NCBI GenBank assembly: GCA_023388995.1
Contig: JAEWFD010000026.1
Coordinates: 28,443 to 92,442 of the forward strand
Direction: 5' to 3'
Length of the DNA: 64,000 bases
Origin: Bacillota bacterium
GTDB taxonomy: Bacteria > Bacillota_I > Bacilli_A > Erysipelotrichales > Erysipelotrichaceae
Positions 38,363-47,041 of this stretch are shown piece by piece; the stretch's first letter is position 1, and each line of letters begins with the position of its first letter. The position numbers and the translations under genes were made by a program. The notes beneath the pieces are model-generated. The model was given only the letters and a program-made list of their open reading frames with translations. It was not told the DNA's origin and made no database searches.

Positions 38363-39460
38363 TTAAAACTTACAAGTCCCAAAGGGATACATGCAATCTG
38401 TATCATATTGCATGTAGTTTCCATCCTGCAAGCGTACCCAGCCATTATTGTGATCTCCAGCAGCACAATTAATAAACTGTGCTGGTTTTTGCAAATCACC
38501 TGGTTGTAATGTGGTTACAATATTAGTAGTACTTGTTGTATCCATCGAAGTTCTAACACGAGAAGCTTGTGTGACCTTCATAAACAGCTTATCTGCTGTA
38601 CCGGTTGGGTAAACTTCTTCCGGATCATATTGCATATATCCAATTTTCGTAACCCCACTTACCGTACCTTTCGCACGATAGTAATACTTTCCATCGGTAT
38701 GTTTGATTGGCTGGAAGCCTAAAATGTTGATGGTCGATCCTGCGTTGAATACAAAATTAGATGCTACGGCTGCTCCTCCTGGATAGTTTCGCATCGTATA
38801 TGGACCAACCGTTAATTTCATATTGCAATTACTGGTTGGCGCACGAAATGTATAAGTTTCTGCTGTTACTTGTGCTCCTGTATCGTTATACTTAAATGAA
38901 TACTTATCTGCTGGATTTCCGTTTTTTTCCATGATTACATTTTGATGTAAATAACATGATAATTCAATAGCTAAAGCACCATTAGTGGTAGAAATGGTAT
39001 AATTACCTTTTGATCCAGGGAACCAAGGTAAAGACTGTCCGCTAGGGATTGTTAAAGTTCCTTTGCCAAATTCAATATGGATATGTTTATCAGTTGAGGT
39101 GGATAGTCCTTTATAACCCTCAAAATAACAAACTTCTCCTTGGTAAAACTTACGACCTACATACATTTTCAATAAATCCCATTCACTGTCATTCATATGT
39201 GCACAACGAAAACTCATTATTGTGGACTGTCCGCTAGGAATCGTTACAGCAGTAACCGATTCAAAGAATACGGAGTTCATAGCACGATTGATGTACTTAA
39301 CCGTACACTCAAAAGGTGCTACAAGATAATTTAAAGTAAGACCCGTAGAGGCTTCTACTTTCGCTCCCGCAATATCTACACACTGTGTAGCCAAATGCGA
39401 ATCAGCCTCTCTACTTCCAGAAAACCGTAAAAACGGTGTGTATAAAATTGCTTGTTCCAT
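38363..39460 (-). CDS. Phage lysin-like M23 peptidase with C-terminal repeats
   Basis: A 365-residue protein from ATG 39460. Residues 1-150 look like an M23 endopeptidase: SHLATQCVDIAG supplies the His/Asp zinc ligands, VAPFECTVKYIN and GEVCYFEGYK are strand motifs and KHIHIEFGKG is the HxH motif. The C-terminal part has SH3-like segments, including two related repeats (GYMQYDPEEVYPTG and NYMQYDTDCMYPFG), probably wall-binding. AAGGAGG lies before the ATG. In this sequence the upstream holin-like frame reads straight into it without a stop. Confidence 0.8.
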   Translation of the reverse strand: MEQAILYTPFLRFSGSREADSHLATQCVDIAGAKVEASTGLTLNYLVAPFECTVKYINRAMNSVFFESVTAVTIPSGQSTIMSFRCAHMNDSEWDLLKMYVGRKFYQGEVCYFEGYKGLSTSTDKHIHIEFGKGTLTIPSGQSLPWFPGSKGNYTISTTNGALAIELSCYLHQNVIMEKNGNPADKYSFKYNDTGAQVTAETYTFRAPTSNCNMKLTVGPYTMRNYPGGAAVASNFVFNAGSTINILGFQPIKHTDGKYYYRAKGTVSGVTKIGYMQYDPEEVYPTGTADKLFMKVTQASRVRTSMDTTSTTNIVTTLQPGDLQKPAQFINCAAGDHNNGWVRLQDGNYMQYDTDCMYPFGTCKF

Positions 39461-39625
39461 TTTATTTATCCTCCTTTTTTTGTTCTTTACGAAATAAAAT
39501 GTTAGTACAAGAGAAACAAGTGGGATAAAGTCTTGAGCAAGAATCTTGTCTGTAAATAGACCAATAATAAGAGCAATCACCAAGAGTAAAGTAACTGTTG
39601 CTTTCAAATCAAATTTCTTCTTCAT
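39461..39625 (-). CDS. Small holin-like membrane protein, frame fused to lysin
   Basis: From ATG 39625 the frame reads MKKKFDLKATVTLLLVIALI, then a second hydrophobic segment DFIPLVSLVLTFYFV and a basic end KNKK: two membrane helices, as in small phage lysis proteins. AAAGGAG lies upstream. A run of seven A carries the frame past the expected TAA and into the lysin. The duplicate remnant at 36.8 kb keeps the stop, so one missing A (real or a sequencing error) is the likely cause. Confidence 0.6.
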
Positions 39626-39798
39626 TTCTTTCGCCACTCCTTTCTAGTAGCTTTATCACGACTAGAGCTGGTAACGCTGCGCTCTTATCATGTAACTTCC
39701 ATTAATAAAAATTATTTGCATCCTCATTCTTCGAAGAAATGCTAAATATTTATTTCGAATATTGATTTCTATATGTTATTTCTCTATTCTCCTTTCAT

Positions 39799-40062
39799 TT
39801 ATTTAATAGTGTAAAATTGCTTAATCACTTCATAACTTCCAACAGCAACCAATCCAGACAAAGCCCCAGCCACCAGTGAATCAATTGCAAATTGATTCTT
39901 AACATAACTATCTGTTAATACTATTAGTACGCCAGTAAGCACCGCTATTATTGGATAATATTTAGGCTGAATGTTAGGGAAGTTTTTGCTTAGCGTAACT
40001 ACAACATAAGCAGCTATAATTGCCGTTGGATATACATAGTTACTTAGCTTGAATAGTTCCAT
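39799..40062 (-). CDS. Phage holin family protein
   Basis: An 87-residue protein with three hydrophobic segments (about residues 10-25, 36-50 and 64-80) separated by short polar loops and a PNIQPKYYPIIAVLTGVLIV core, typical of small phage holins that open the membrane for lysin. AAGGATGG precedes the ATG. It lies upstream of the holin-like peptide and lysin, in lysis-cassette order. Confidence 0.75.
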   Translation of the reverse strand: MELFKLSNYVYPTAIIAAYVVVTLSKNFPNIQPKYYPIIAVLTGVLIVLTDSYVKNQFAIDSLVAGALSGLVAVGSYEVIKQFYTIK

Positions 40063-40264
40063 ATAACCATCCTTCTTTCGTACTTTTTCTACTGCTTAAT
40101 TTTGTTTATTGCTAAGGATTGTATGAGTGCGTAACACAAATCGCTCTCATGCCTACAAACTTATGTCATATCTTATCACTCCTTCCACGAGTGAAGAATT
40201 TGGTTTCTCTTTTCTTCACATCCAAATCCTATCACCTATCAGCAGTACACCGAGTGTACACCTC

Positions 40265-40293
40265 AAAGAAAAAAGAAAAGTCCTTTCGGACTT
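40265..40293 (-). terminator. Terminator after late-regulator gene
   Basis: Minus-strand AAGTCC, loop GAAA, GGACTT, then TTCTTTTTTCTTT. A further inverted repeat GTACAC-3-GTGTAC lies just beyond (40245-40259). Confidence 0.8.
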
Positions 40294-40304
40294 AAAGGGA
40301 TAAT

Positions 40305-40751
40305 CTATAATTCACACAACATTGCAATCTGTTCCATTGCTTTTACTATAATTTTTAATAGTCCTTCCTTTGAGTATCCAAAAGAATTAGCTACATGTTC
40401 TGCCCTGCAACAGCGATTGTGAATCACATAAAGGTTGACAATGTCTTGATGTTCTTTAGATAACGTGCCTAACCATTCATTAACTTTTTTACACTTACTT
40501 TCCCATTCAGTTCTCTTAATCATTAGTTCTTGTTCTATATCTAGTAACATTCTCATCCAATTGGGTTCACCAATTCTAACACTGCGATTATGTACAGAAA
40601 CTACTGTATTAATCATGTATTGATTTTGTAGTGCTTTCATTACTTTTTCCAATTCTTCCTCCACACGATTGAACTGTAAGTGGTAAAATTTTAAGTTCAT
40701 TAACTCATATTTTACGTAGTCTAATTTTAGTTTTGCTTCTGCAGTTCCCAA
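40305..40751 (-). CDS. Phage late transcription regulator, sigma-like
   Basis: A 148-residue protein from TTG 40751. It is helical and charged, and its end (TLSKEHQDIVNLYVIHNRCC then AEHVANSFGYSKEGLLKIIV) resembles sigma-70 region 4 and ArpU-type phage late regulators. The longer ATG frame from 40844 is unlikely: that ATG lies between the -35 and -10 boxes of a strong promoter. AAGGGG lies seven bases before the TTG. It probably drives the holin and lysin genes downstream. Confidence 0.65.
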   Translation of the reverse strand: MGTAEAKLKLDYVKYELMNLKFYHLQFNRVEEELEKVMKALQNQYMINTVVSVHNRSVRIGEPNWMRMLLDIEQELMIKRTEWESKCKKVNEWLGTLSKEHQDIVNLYVIHNRCCRAEHVANSFGYSKEGLLKIIVKAMEQIAMLCEL

Positions 40752-40822
40752 ATAATTCCCCTTCTTTCGCTTTATTTTCAAATCTATAATTTCTATAAAC
40801 TGGAAAAAACCGGTATAGAACA

Positions 40823-40851
40823 ATCTTACTTGAATATAATTCATGTGTCAA
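40823..40851 (-). promoter_or_regulatory. Promoter of late-regulator gene
   Basis: Minus-strand TTGACA, 17-base spacer, TAAGAT; the predicted start point is near 40816, about 65 bases before the TTG start codon. Confidence 0.7.
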
Positions 40852-41119
40852 TGTTATTTAGTTATGAAACTATCTTTCAAATTAAGGAATGGATATCTCA
40901 AAAACATATATAAAAATTAACAAGATACTTTTAAATTGTGTCGTTAATAGTGTCACAATATCTGCTATACTATAGTTACTTCTTGATTTCTGTTTTATTT
41001 AGATCGCATTCAAACTTTTCTCTTTCTGATCAATAAATATTCTCTTTATTAATTATCTCTTTTCAAACTTGATTATTATTCATGTTTGTACTAGAATAAT
41101 GTTAAAGGAGTTGATATTT

Positions 41120-41515
41120 ATGTCACTAGCAAACAATTTGAAATATCTGCGTCTGCAGCACAAACTGTCACAAGACTATATTGCGGAATTACTGGAATAC
41201 AAATCTTTCACTACGATTCAAAAGTGGGAAAGCGGCATTTCTGAGCCACCGCTTGATAAGCTGAAAGTACTGGCTGACTTATACCAAATCAGCATCAATC
41301 GATTGCTGGATGATGACTTGTCTGTATCACAGGAAACAGATGCAATGAAGTTCACTTCCGTCCAGGATGCTTTGAAGTTTATCATTGAGCAGCCGATGAT
41401 TGCAGCTTACGGAGGTTATGACCTTGATACGATGACGGATGATGAGATATTGGAATTTGCCAACGATATCGCAGATATGATCGAGATTGCTGCTCGCAAA
41501 TATAAAAGAAAATAA
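41120..41515 (+). CDS. XRE repressor, ImmR-like
   Basis: A 131-residue regulator. LANNLKYLRLQHKLSQDYIA then ELLEYKSFTTIQKWESGISE is a classic XRE helix-turn-helix. The C-terminal half is acidic and includes a TMTDDEILEFANDIADMI segment. AAAGGAG lies before ATG 41120. It is followed by a ImmA/IrrE protease, as in the immR-immA immunity switch of prophages and ICEBs1. TGC-TATACT (40963-40971) is the likely extended -10. It is divergent from the phage late-regulator gene. Confidence 0.85.
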   Translation: MSLANNLKYLRLQHKLSQDYIAELLEYKSFTTIQKWESGISEPPLDKLKVLADLYQISINRLLDDDLSVSQETDAMKFTSVQDALKFIIEQPMIAAYGGYDLDTMTDDEILEFANDIADMIEIAARKYKRK

Positions 41516-41529
41516 TAGGGGGAATAACA

Positions 41530-41955
41530 ATGGCATTACAAGAAATCCAGGCAACTGTGCAAGCCATCAAACATCTAACTATATCAGAAATTTTATTCTT
41601 ATATGATATTCAGACTGTTTATATTGAGCAATCAGATAGCAGAAAACCAGATGCTTATTTCTTGATTCAGAATGATCAGAAAACTATTTTTTTGAGATCC
41701 ACACTGAATGAGCGCTTAATTCCGTTTGTACTTCTGCATGAATTAGGTCATTTTTTTCTGCACGGTGATAAAACTTCCTTTTCTTTCAAGTTGAAGCTGC
41801 ATAAAACAAAACTGGAAAAAGAAGCCAATTTATTTGCAGTTCTGTATTTATTGCAGGATGTTGAGTTGTGTGACTTGGATATACCCTCTTATTTGATGCA
41901 AAACTATGATGTACCAGCAAATATTGCACAACAGTGTTTCGAATTAATGAGATAG
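41530..41955 (+). CDS. ImmA/IrrE-family metallopeptidase (M78)
   Basis: A 141-residue zinc protease. The HExxH motif is in PFVLLHELGHFFLHGDK, and EKEANLFAVLYLL supplies the third ligand helix. In ICEBs1-type systems such a protein cleaves the paired ImmR repressor after DNA damage and so induces the element; the same role here is inferred from the 14-base gap to the XRE gene. GGGGG precedes the ATG. Confidence 0.88.
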   Translation: MALQEIQATVQAIKHLTISEILFLYDIQTVYIEQSDSRKPDAYFLIQNDQKTIFLRSTLNERLIPFVLLHELGHFFLHGDKTSFSFKLKLHKTKLEKEANLFAVLYLLQDVELCDLDIPSYLMQNYDVPANIAQQCFELMR

Positions 41956-42190
41956 AAATTCTTGCTAATATGCGGAATCAATTTACTTATAACGCCTCTT
42001 AAGATATATACAAACTACAATTCTTGTTGCAACTAGTAAGATTTAGTAATTATATCCATCAAATTTTCGTAATTGGTGCTCTATTTCTGCTGCAATAAGT
42101 TTGTTATTAATATTCAAGCATACACTATAACATGACGAAAAAGTCTAGAATTTTTTTGCGGAAGTGATATAATAAAAAAGCATTCCAGAT

Positions 42191-42266
42191 GCCGACTTAG
42201 CTCAGTTGGTAGAGCAATTCACTCGTAACGAATAGGTCGTAGGTTCGATTCCTATAGTCGGCACCA
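42191..42266 (+). tRNA. tRNA-Thr (anticodon CGU)
   Basis: A 76-base cloverleaf. Acceptor arm GCCGACT/AGTCGGC, D arm TAGCTCAGTTGGTAGAGCA, anticodon loop CTCGTAA with anticodon CGT, T arm GTAGGTTCGATTCCTAT, and an encoded ACCA end. TATAAT at 42162-42167 is a probable -10 box. It lies at the right edge of the prophage-like region. Confidence 0.95.
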
Positions 42267-42278
42267 GTTCGAAAATAG

Positions 42279-42300
42279 CCCTGAATAATCAGGGTTTTTT
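42279..42300 (+). terminator. tRNA terminator
   Basis: CCCTGA, loop ATAA, TCAGGG, then TTTTTT. Confidence 0.92.
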
Positions 42301-42444
42301 AATACTCACATGGAGCCGCATTCGTCTTGCTTATTGATCCATAATACCAAACATCAGCCATCAAACTCGAAATTATTCATATTATCCAATTACTATGATA
42401 TACTTTGTTTACTACGGACTATATGAATGGAGGTATAGAATGCC

Positions 42445-43248
42445 ATGAGAAAGGAAAACGGCTTAAAAACTATCTGGAGCATTTTTTTCTTATTCATTGT
42501 TTTATTTGTGGCAAATTTTTTTATCAAAACCAATATCGATATAACATCAACCATGTGGCTAATATTAGCTTTATGCATAACAATTTTAGCGATCATTATG
42601 CTTGTAAAAAACAAACTCCCTAGAAAAGAACAAATATTGCTCTCATTTCTATTTGGATCCCTTATGTTTGTTGCCTATCAGGGAATAACATTCTCATCAA
42701 TCGAATCATTTCTTGTTACTTTCTTATCTTCTATGGCATCTTTCAGCATTTTTAATAAATATGAAAGCAAAGCTATACTCCTATTGAATGACAAGTCCAT
42801 TATCACTATGTTAATAAGCATTTTTATAGGTATAGTCATCGGCATCATTTGGGGAATTCTTAATCTATTTCTAAGCAATGGCGAGCTGCATTTAAAAATC
42901 ACGTACTCTTGTTTTACACTTGCCTTAAGCCCTGCGATATTTGAAGAAATATCTTACAGAGCATTTTTATATGCCGCATGTCTTCATTATTTAAAAGGTG
43001 AGATTGCTACCAAGCTAGAACAGTTTACCTGCTGGTTTATGATGATTATTCCGCATGTAATGATTCATACACCGGGAATATTCGTTTCCGATGGAATTGT
43101 TTCAGGAATCATAAGCATCTTGATTTTATCGTTTGTTTTCGGACTGCCCTTTGCTATTTTACAAAGAAAACGCGATTTAGTATCCGCAATGATTGCCCAT
43201 GGGGTTGTTATGATAATACGTTTTTGCTTCTTAGGCGCACCATTTTAG
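42445..43248 (+). CDS. CPBP-family intramembrane metalloprotease
   Basis: A 267-residue membrane protein with about eight hydrophobic segments. The CPBP/Abi motifs are present: SPAIFEEISYRAFLYA (the EExxxR glutamates and arginine), IIPHVMIHTPG (His) and a late SAMIAHGVVM (His). Relatives process membrane substrates or act in bacteriocin self-protection; the substrate is unknown. GGAGG lies 14 bases upstream of the start, with a two-codon ATG-CCA-TGA in between. No bacteriocin gene is visible nearby. Confidence 0.83.
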   Translation: MRKENGLKTIWSIFFLFIVLFVANFFIKTNIDITSTMWLILALCITILAIIMLVKNKLPRKEQILLSFLFGSLMFVAYQGITFSSIESFLVTFLSSMASFSIFNKYESKAILLLNDKSIITMLISIFIGIVIGIIWGILNLFLSNGELHLKITYSCFTLALSPAIFEEISYRAFLYAACLHYLKGEIATKLEQFTCWFMMIIPHVMIHTPGIFVSDGIVSGIISILILSFVFGLPFAILQRKRDLVSAMIAHGVVMIIRFCFLGAPF

Positions 43249-43341
43249 GGAGTATTTCTTGCAATATTTCATATGTTATATACTCTCACTGCATTAATCA
43301 TTTCTAATACAGTGTTTTTACTCTCACAAAGCGCATCCTGG

Positions 43342-43385
43342 TTGACTTTTTGCGATATACCAAATAAAATAGTTAGTATACTAAC
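43342..43385 (+). promoter_or_regulatory. MarR operon promoter with palindromic operator
   Basis: TTGACT (43342-43347), 17-base spacer, TAAAAT (43365-43370), then the perfect 14-bp palindrome GTTAGTATACTAAC (43372-43385) covering the likely start point. Confidence 0.8.
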
Positions 43386-43411
43386 CACTTTATTGTATAG
43401 GAGATCATGAC

Positions 43412-43837
43412 ATGAATATTGGATATAGTGTGAACTATTGCTCAAAACTTTTGAAAAACAAGTTGAACAAAGAGCTTGAAACTGAAGGCATCACAGCAGC
43501 CCAGTTTGCTGTAATCAAGTATATTGAAAGACACTCCCGCGGGAATGCTGAAAGCAACATCTTGGCAGCAGAAATTGCGGAAGGATTGGATATGGATAAA
43601 CCCACCATTTCCGGCATATTAAATCGCCTTACTGAGAAAGGGTACATTAAAAAGCTGCCTCATAAAACAGATAAACGAGCAACCACACTAGTGCTCACTG
43701 CTGATTGCATAGAGAAATTACCTCAGCTTGAGATAATTAATCATGCCGTACTTGACTTGGCTTTGAAAGAATTGAATCATGATGAATTGGTTGTTTTCCA
43801 AACTGCAATTCAGAAGATTATCAGCAATTTGCAATAG
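43412..43837 (+). CDS. MarR-family regulator
   Basis: A 141-residue winged-helix regulator: AAQFAVIKYIERHSRG, then ILAAEIAEGLDMDKPTISGI and LNRLTEKGYIKKLPHKTDKR, which includes the wing. GGAGATC lies before the ATG. It leads a three-gene operon with an NmrA-like protein and a ferredoxin-reductase-like protein, nine and thirteen bases apart, and has a palindrome at its promoter, so self-repression relieved by a small molecule is likely. Confidence 0.88.
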   Translation: MNIGYSVNYCSKLLKNKLNKELETEGITAAQFAVIKYIERHSRGNAESNILAAEIAEGLDMDKPTISGILNRLTEKGYIKKLPHKTDKRATTLVLTADCIEKLPQLEIINHAVLDLALKELNHDELVVFQTAIQKIISNLQ

Positions 43838-43846
43838 GAGGTAACT

Positions 43847-44707
43847 ATGCCCAAATATCTGATCACCGGGGGAACAGGAAATATCGGTAAATATGTTGTA
43901 CAAGAATTGTTAGCAATGAACAAAGACGTAAAAGTTGCAGTACGCGATCTGCAGCAAGCCACAAACATATGCAATGATCCTAAAGCAAAGTTTGTCAAAT
44001 TTGACTTTCTTGACTCTGCTACTTTTGCAGAAGCACTGGATGAAGTAGGGTATATTTTTCTCGTCAGACCACCGCAGCTTGCCAATCCGCAAAAAGACAT
44101 GCTTCCCTTTTTGAAAGCTGCCAAAGATAAAGGCATTCAAAAAATAGTCTTTATCTCCCTGCTTGGTGTTGAACAAAACCCTGTTGTACCACATCGAAAA
44201 ATAGAGAATATAATTCAGAAGCTGGAAATCCCTTATGTTTTCCTTAGACCAAGTTTCTTTATGCAAAATTTAAATACCAATCATCAAGAAGAAATTCAAT
44301 GCAGGAATGAAATATATATACCCGCCGGAAAGGCAAAAACAAGTTTCATCGACACCAGAGATATCGCTCGTGCAGCAGCAGTCACCTTAACAGAAAAACA
44401 ATACCGCAATCAAGGAATTACGTTAACAGGAAAAACTGCAATTGACTATTATGAAATTGCGGATATCATGACAAATGTTTTAGGCAGAAAGATAACATAT
44501 AAAAATCCCTCTTTGCTTGCATTTAGAACAGACAGAATAAACCGCGGTGCGCCAAAAGAATTTGCGAACATTATGACCTTATTATATCTGATGACCAAAT
44601 TGGGAACTGCGAAATCCACAACAAAAGATTTGGAGAAAATAATCGGAAGAGAGCCCATCTTATTTGAAAAATATACTATAGATCACCAAACATATTGGAT
44701 GAGATAG
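43847..44707 (+). CDS. NmrA-like NAD(P)-binding oxidoreductase
   Basis: A 286-residue atypical short-chain dehydrogenase. LITGGTGNIGKYVVQELLA is the dinucleotide-binding loop; KIVFISLLGVEQNP, PYVFLRPSFFMQNL and SFIDTRDIARAAAVTLTE are typical of the NmrA/QorB-type group of quinone reductases and redox sensors. There is no classic YxxxK catalytic pair. TAGGAGG precedes the ATG. Second gene of the MarR operon. Confidence 0.86.
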   Translation: MPKYLITGGTGNIGKYVVQELLAMNKDVKVAVRDLQQATNICNDPKAKFVKFDFLDSATFAEALDEVGYIFLVRPPQLANPQKDMLPFLKAAKDKGIQKIVFISLLGVEQNPVVPHRKIENIIQKLEIPYVFLRPSFFMQNLNTNHQEEIQCRNEIYIPAGKAKTSFIDTRDIARAAAVTLTEKQYRNQGITLTGKTAIDYYEIADIMTNVLGRKITYKNPSLLAFRTDRINRGAPKEFANIMTLLYLMTKLGTAKSTTKDLEKIIGREPILFEKYTIDHQTYWMR

Positions 44708-44720
44708 AAAGGATACTTGT

Positions 44721-45428
44721 ATGAAGCTAAACGATATGAAAGGTCTTTTTAAATCCAACAAAATCAAGTTGGTTGCGAAACACGCAGTAGATGCTGATAC
44801 CTATTTATTTTCCTTCGCGTTTCCTCCACATTTAAATTGGCTGGCAGGCCAGCATGGTTTATTTCAATTCAGAAAAGAAAAACTAAACGGCGGCAACCTC
44901 CGCCCCTTCAGCATTGCTTCTATTCAAACTGAAAACATCATTCAGATAGCAACCACGATTGGCACTAATCCCAGTGACTTCAAAGCTAGGTTAAAAGCAA
45001 TGGAAATCGGTGATGATATGTATTTGAGAGGTCCCTTTGGCAGCTTCTATATTTCAGACGAGACAAAACCAATCATTCTGATAGCAGGCGGCATTGGCAT
45101 CACTCCGATGAGAGCACTCATCCAAGAAATTGATCGGAAGAAGATCAATGCAAATGTGTATCTGCTTTATATCAATCGCAATGGCAACTATACATTTCAA
45201 GAAGAATTAACTGCATTTGAAGCTTCGAATCCAAATATCAAAATTAGTTTTCTAAGGGATAGAACTCACTTGGATGATATTTTAGCTGGTTTATTGAATC
45301 AGTATCATAATGCTGCTACCTATTTCATATCCGGCAGTCCCAGTATGGTAAAACAATTGAAAGCAAAAATTAAAGAGAGCGGAATAAACCGCAAAAATAT
45401 AATTCATGATTCTTTTAGAGGTTTATAA
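44721..45428 (+). CDS. Ferredoxin reductase-like FAD/NAD(P)-binding protein
   Basis: A 235-residue protein of the ferredoxin-NADP reductase fold. LRPFSIASIQTENIIQIAT contains the FAD-binding RPFS motif, and ILIAGGIGITPMRALIQEI plus YFISGSPSMVKQLK are the nicotinamide-binding segments. There is no 2Fe-2S or globin domain attached. It would pass electrons from NAD(P)H to an unknown partner. Third gene of the MarR operon, consistent with an inducible redox defence. Confidence 0.87.
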   Translation: MKLNDMKGLFKSNKIKLVAKHAVDADTYLFSFAFPPHLNWLAGQHGLFQFRKEKLNGGNLRPFSIASIQTENIIQIATTIGTNPSDFKARLKAMEIGDDMYLRGPFGSFYISDETKPIILIAGGIGITPMRALIQEIDRKKINANVYLLYINRNGNYTFQEELTAFEASNPNIKISFLRDRTHLDDILAGLLNQYHNAATYFISGSPSMVKQLKAKIKESGINRKNIIHDSFRGL

Positions 45429-45542
45429 TTCCTTAGCAGTAGAAACCAATCCAAAAATAGTTTTATTAAATACAACTCATTGATGGCCACCTCATAAAAA
45501 GAATTAAGACATGCATTTTTTCCAGCTTCTTTTAAATCAGTA

Positions 45543-45579
45543 ACAAAATAAAGCTGCCCCTGTACTAGACGGCAGCTTT
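45543..45579 (-). terminator. Terminator-like hairpin after YjcZ-like gene
   Basis: AAAGCTGCC pairs with GGCAGCTTT; on the minus strand ATTTTGTTAC follows. It could also serve the convergent MarR operon. Confidence 0.55.
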
Positions 45580-45614
45580 GCTATTAACATGCAGCAAATA
45601 CATTCATGCAGAGA

Positions 45615-45764
45615 TCAACAAGAGCGTCGATTGTTAAAAAACATCATAAGAATAAAGAAAATAAGAAGAATTGCTATGAAACCAGTGAACTGCATGGAAT
45701 CTTGATTGTTGCAGCAATTTTGTGAACCCCATCCGCCTGAATTCATATAACCAAAGTTACCCAT
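45615..45764 (-). CDS. Small YjcZ-like membrane peptide
   Basis: A 49-residue peptide. A glycine-, asparagine- and cysteine-rich start (MGNFGYMNSGGWGSQNCC) is followed by one hydrophobic helix (FTGFIAILLIFFILMMFF) and NNRRSC. The layout resembles the YjcZ/SscA family of small sporulation-associated peptides in Firmicutes. AGGAGG lies eight bases before ATG 45764. Family match is by pattern only. Confidence 0.65.
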   Translation of the reverse strand: MGNFGYMNSGGWGSQNCCNNQDSMQFTGFIAILLIFFILMMFFNNRRSC

Positions 45765-46061
45765 CAATAAAACCTCCTCATAGAATATCGTATTCAAGCT
45801 ATAGGTATTTGGCTAGTTTTCCAAGCATTTTTATGAGGTGTTCCCATATTTTCAACAGCGAAAACAATCAATACCTGCCGTTATCTGCGAAAATTGCTGG
45901 CTATACTTATTTCTCTTGCATGGAATTTTCGCGGCAGTACTGCACGATCAACATTCCATCACGAGGCCCTTATAATCAAACAGCTTAATGAACGAGGATT
46001 GGTTCTTGGCTTATTCTGCCAATTGTATGCTATAATAAAATACACAAGAAAGAGGAAGCCC

Positions 46062-46331
46062 ATGGAACTGATTACGAATATACGTCTGGCACTGAATGAA
46101 TTGAATTACGGGTCCGTTCTTTTGCAGGCATCCGCAAAGACAAAAACAATTCTTTATCGCAATCAAGTTGGCATTCGCATTGTTTCTGAACACAGCAAAT
46201 ACATCATCTCAGAAGAAGATTTTCTTTTTCTGTTTGATCAGGAAACATTTATGACTTGGGAGCCGCAGCAGGATGACAGTGAGCTCGCCAAACTACGTGA
46301 TGAAGAATATTATCAATGGAAACACAAATAA
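46062..46331 (+). CDS. Hypothetical protein, 89 residues
   Basis: A small soluble protein I cannot name: MELITNIRLALNELNYGSVL at the start, acidic middle (SEEDFLFLFDQETFM) and a charged end. The start ATG 46062 has AAAGAGGAAG upstream and a TGC-TATAAT extended -10 at 46027-46035; the longer frame back to 45894 has no such support. It is followed after 16 bases by the SIMPL-domain gene. Confidence 0.65.
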   Translation: MELITNIRLALNELNYGSVLLQASAKTKTILYRNQVGIRIVSEHSKYIISEEDFLFLFDQETFMTWEPQQDDSELAKLRDEEYYQWKHK

Positions 46332-46347
46332 CAGAAAGGAATATCCT

Positions 46348-47004
46348 ATGCAACCATCGATTCATGTCACCGGAGTAGGAAAAGTCATTGCCCGACCGAA
46401 TTTAATCGTGATGAATTTTGAGTTAATTACCAAAGATCAAGATTACGATTCAACATTAGAAGAAGCTGCCGTAAAGCAGGAGCAGCTGCGCTTGGCCATC
46501 ACGCAGGCAGGAGTTGATCCCAAAGATCTAAAAACCATTGATTTCTCCATCAATACCAATTATATCCATGAGATTGACCGCACCGGAAACTCGCATCGCA
46601 TCTTCGATGGCTATATTTCCAATCACAAATTGGTTTTAGAGCTTTATTTTGATATGAAACTGCTATCGGAAGTCATTTCGTCTATCACCAAAAGTAAAGC
46701 AACACCGGAATATACCATCTCTTTCACCATGAAAGAAAAACATCTGCTTACGGAGGAGCTGCTTGTTGACGCTGTCGAGAATGCAACTAAGAATGCATAT
46801 ATCTTAGCACATGCCGCCAATCAGCGATTAGGTAAAGTTCTCTCCATAAAATACGATTGGTCCGATATCCGCCCCTTCTCTCCAACACGCTACAACACCA
46901 TGAGTGAAGGACAAGCCAGATTTCAAGCAAAAGCACTGGATATTGTACCTGAGGACATTGAAGTCACCGACCGTGTCACCATGGAGTTTGAACTATTAGA
47001 GTAA
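46348..47004 (+). CDS. SIMPL-domain (DUF541) protein
   Basis: A 218-residue protein of the SIMPL family: SIHVTGVGKVIARPNLIVMN at the start, alternating strands, and LAHAANQRLGKVLSIKYDWS near residue 160 are typical. Most relatives are exported; here no signal peptide is seen, so it is probably cytosolic. The role of the family is unclear. AGAAAGGA lies before ATG 46348. It ends in a strong terminator. Confidence 0.85.
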   Translation: MQPSIHVTGVGKVIARPNLIVMNFELITKDQDYDSTLEEAAVKQEQLRLAITQAGVDPKDLKTIDFSINTNYIHEIDRTGNSHRIFDGYISNHKLVLELYFDMKLLSEVISSITKSKATPEYTISFTMKEKHLLTEELLVDAVENATKNAYILAHAANQRLGKVLSIKYDWSDIRPFSPTRYNTMSEGQARFQAKALDIVPEDIEVTDRVTMEFELLE

Positions 47005-47010
47005 CATTAC

Positions 47011-47041
47011 GAGCTTATCAACTTGTTTGATAGGCTTTTTT
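47011..47041 (+). terminator. Terminator after SIMPL gene
   Basis: AGCTTATCAA pairs with TTGATAGGCT across a short loop, followed by TTTTTT. Confidence 0.85.

Noticed and set aside
42191..42266. tRNA-Thr as proven prophage attachment site
   Set aside because: No second copy of the tRNA 3' end was found in the region, the phage genes lie on its 5' side and no integrase is visible.
42445..43248. CPBP protease as part of a bacteriocin locus
   Set aside because: No precursor peptide or transporter gene lies nearby; the next operon is a MarR redox unit.
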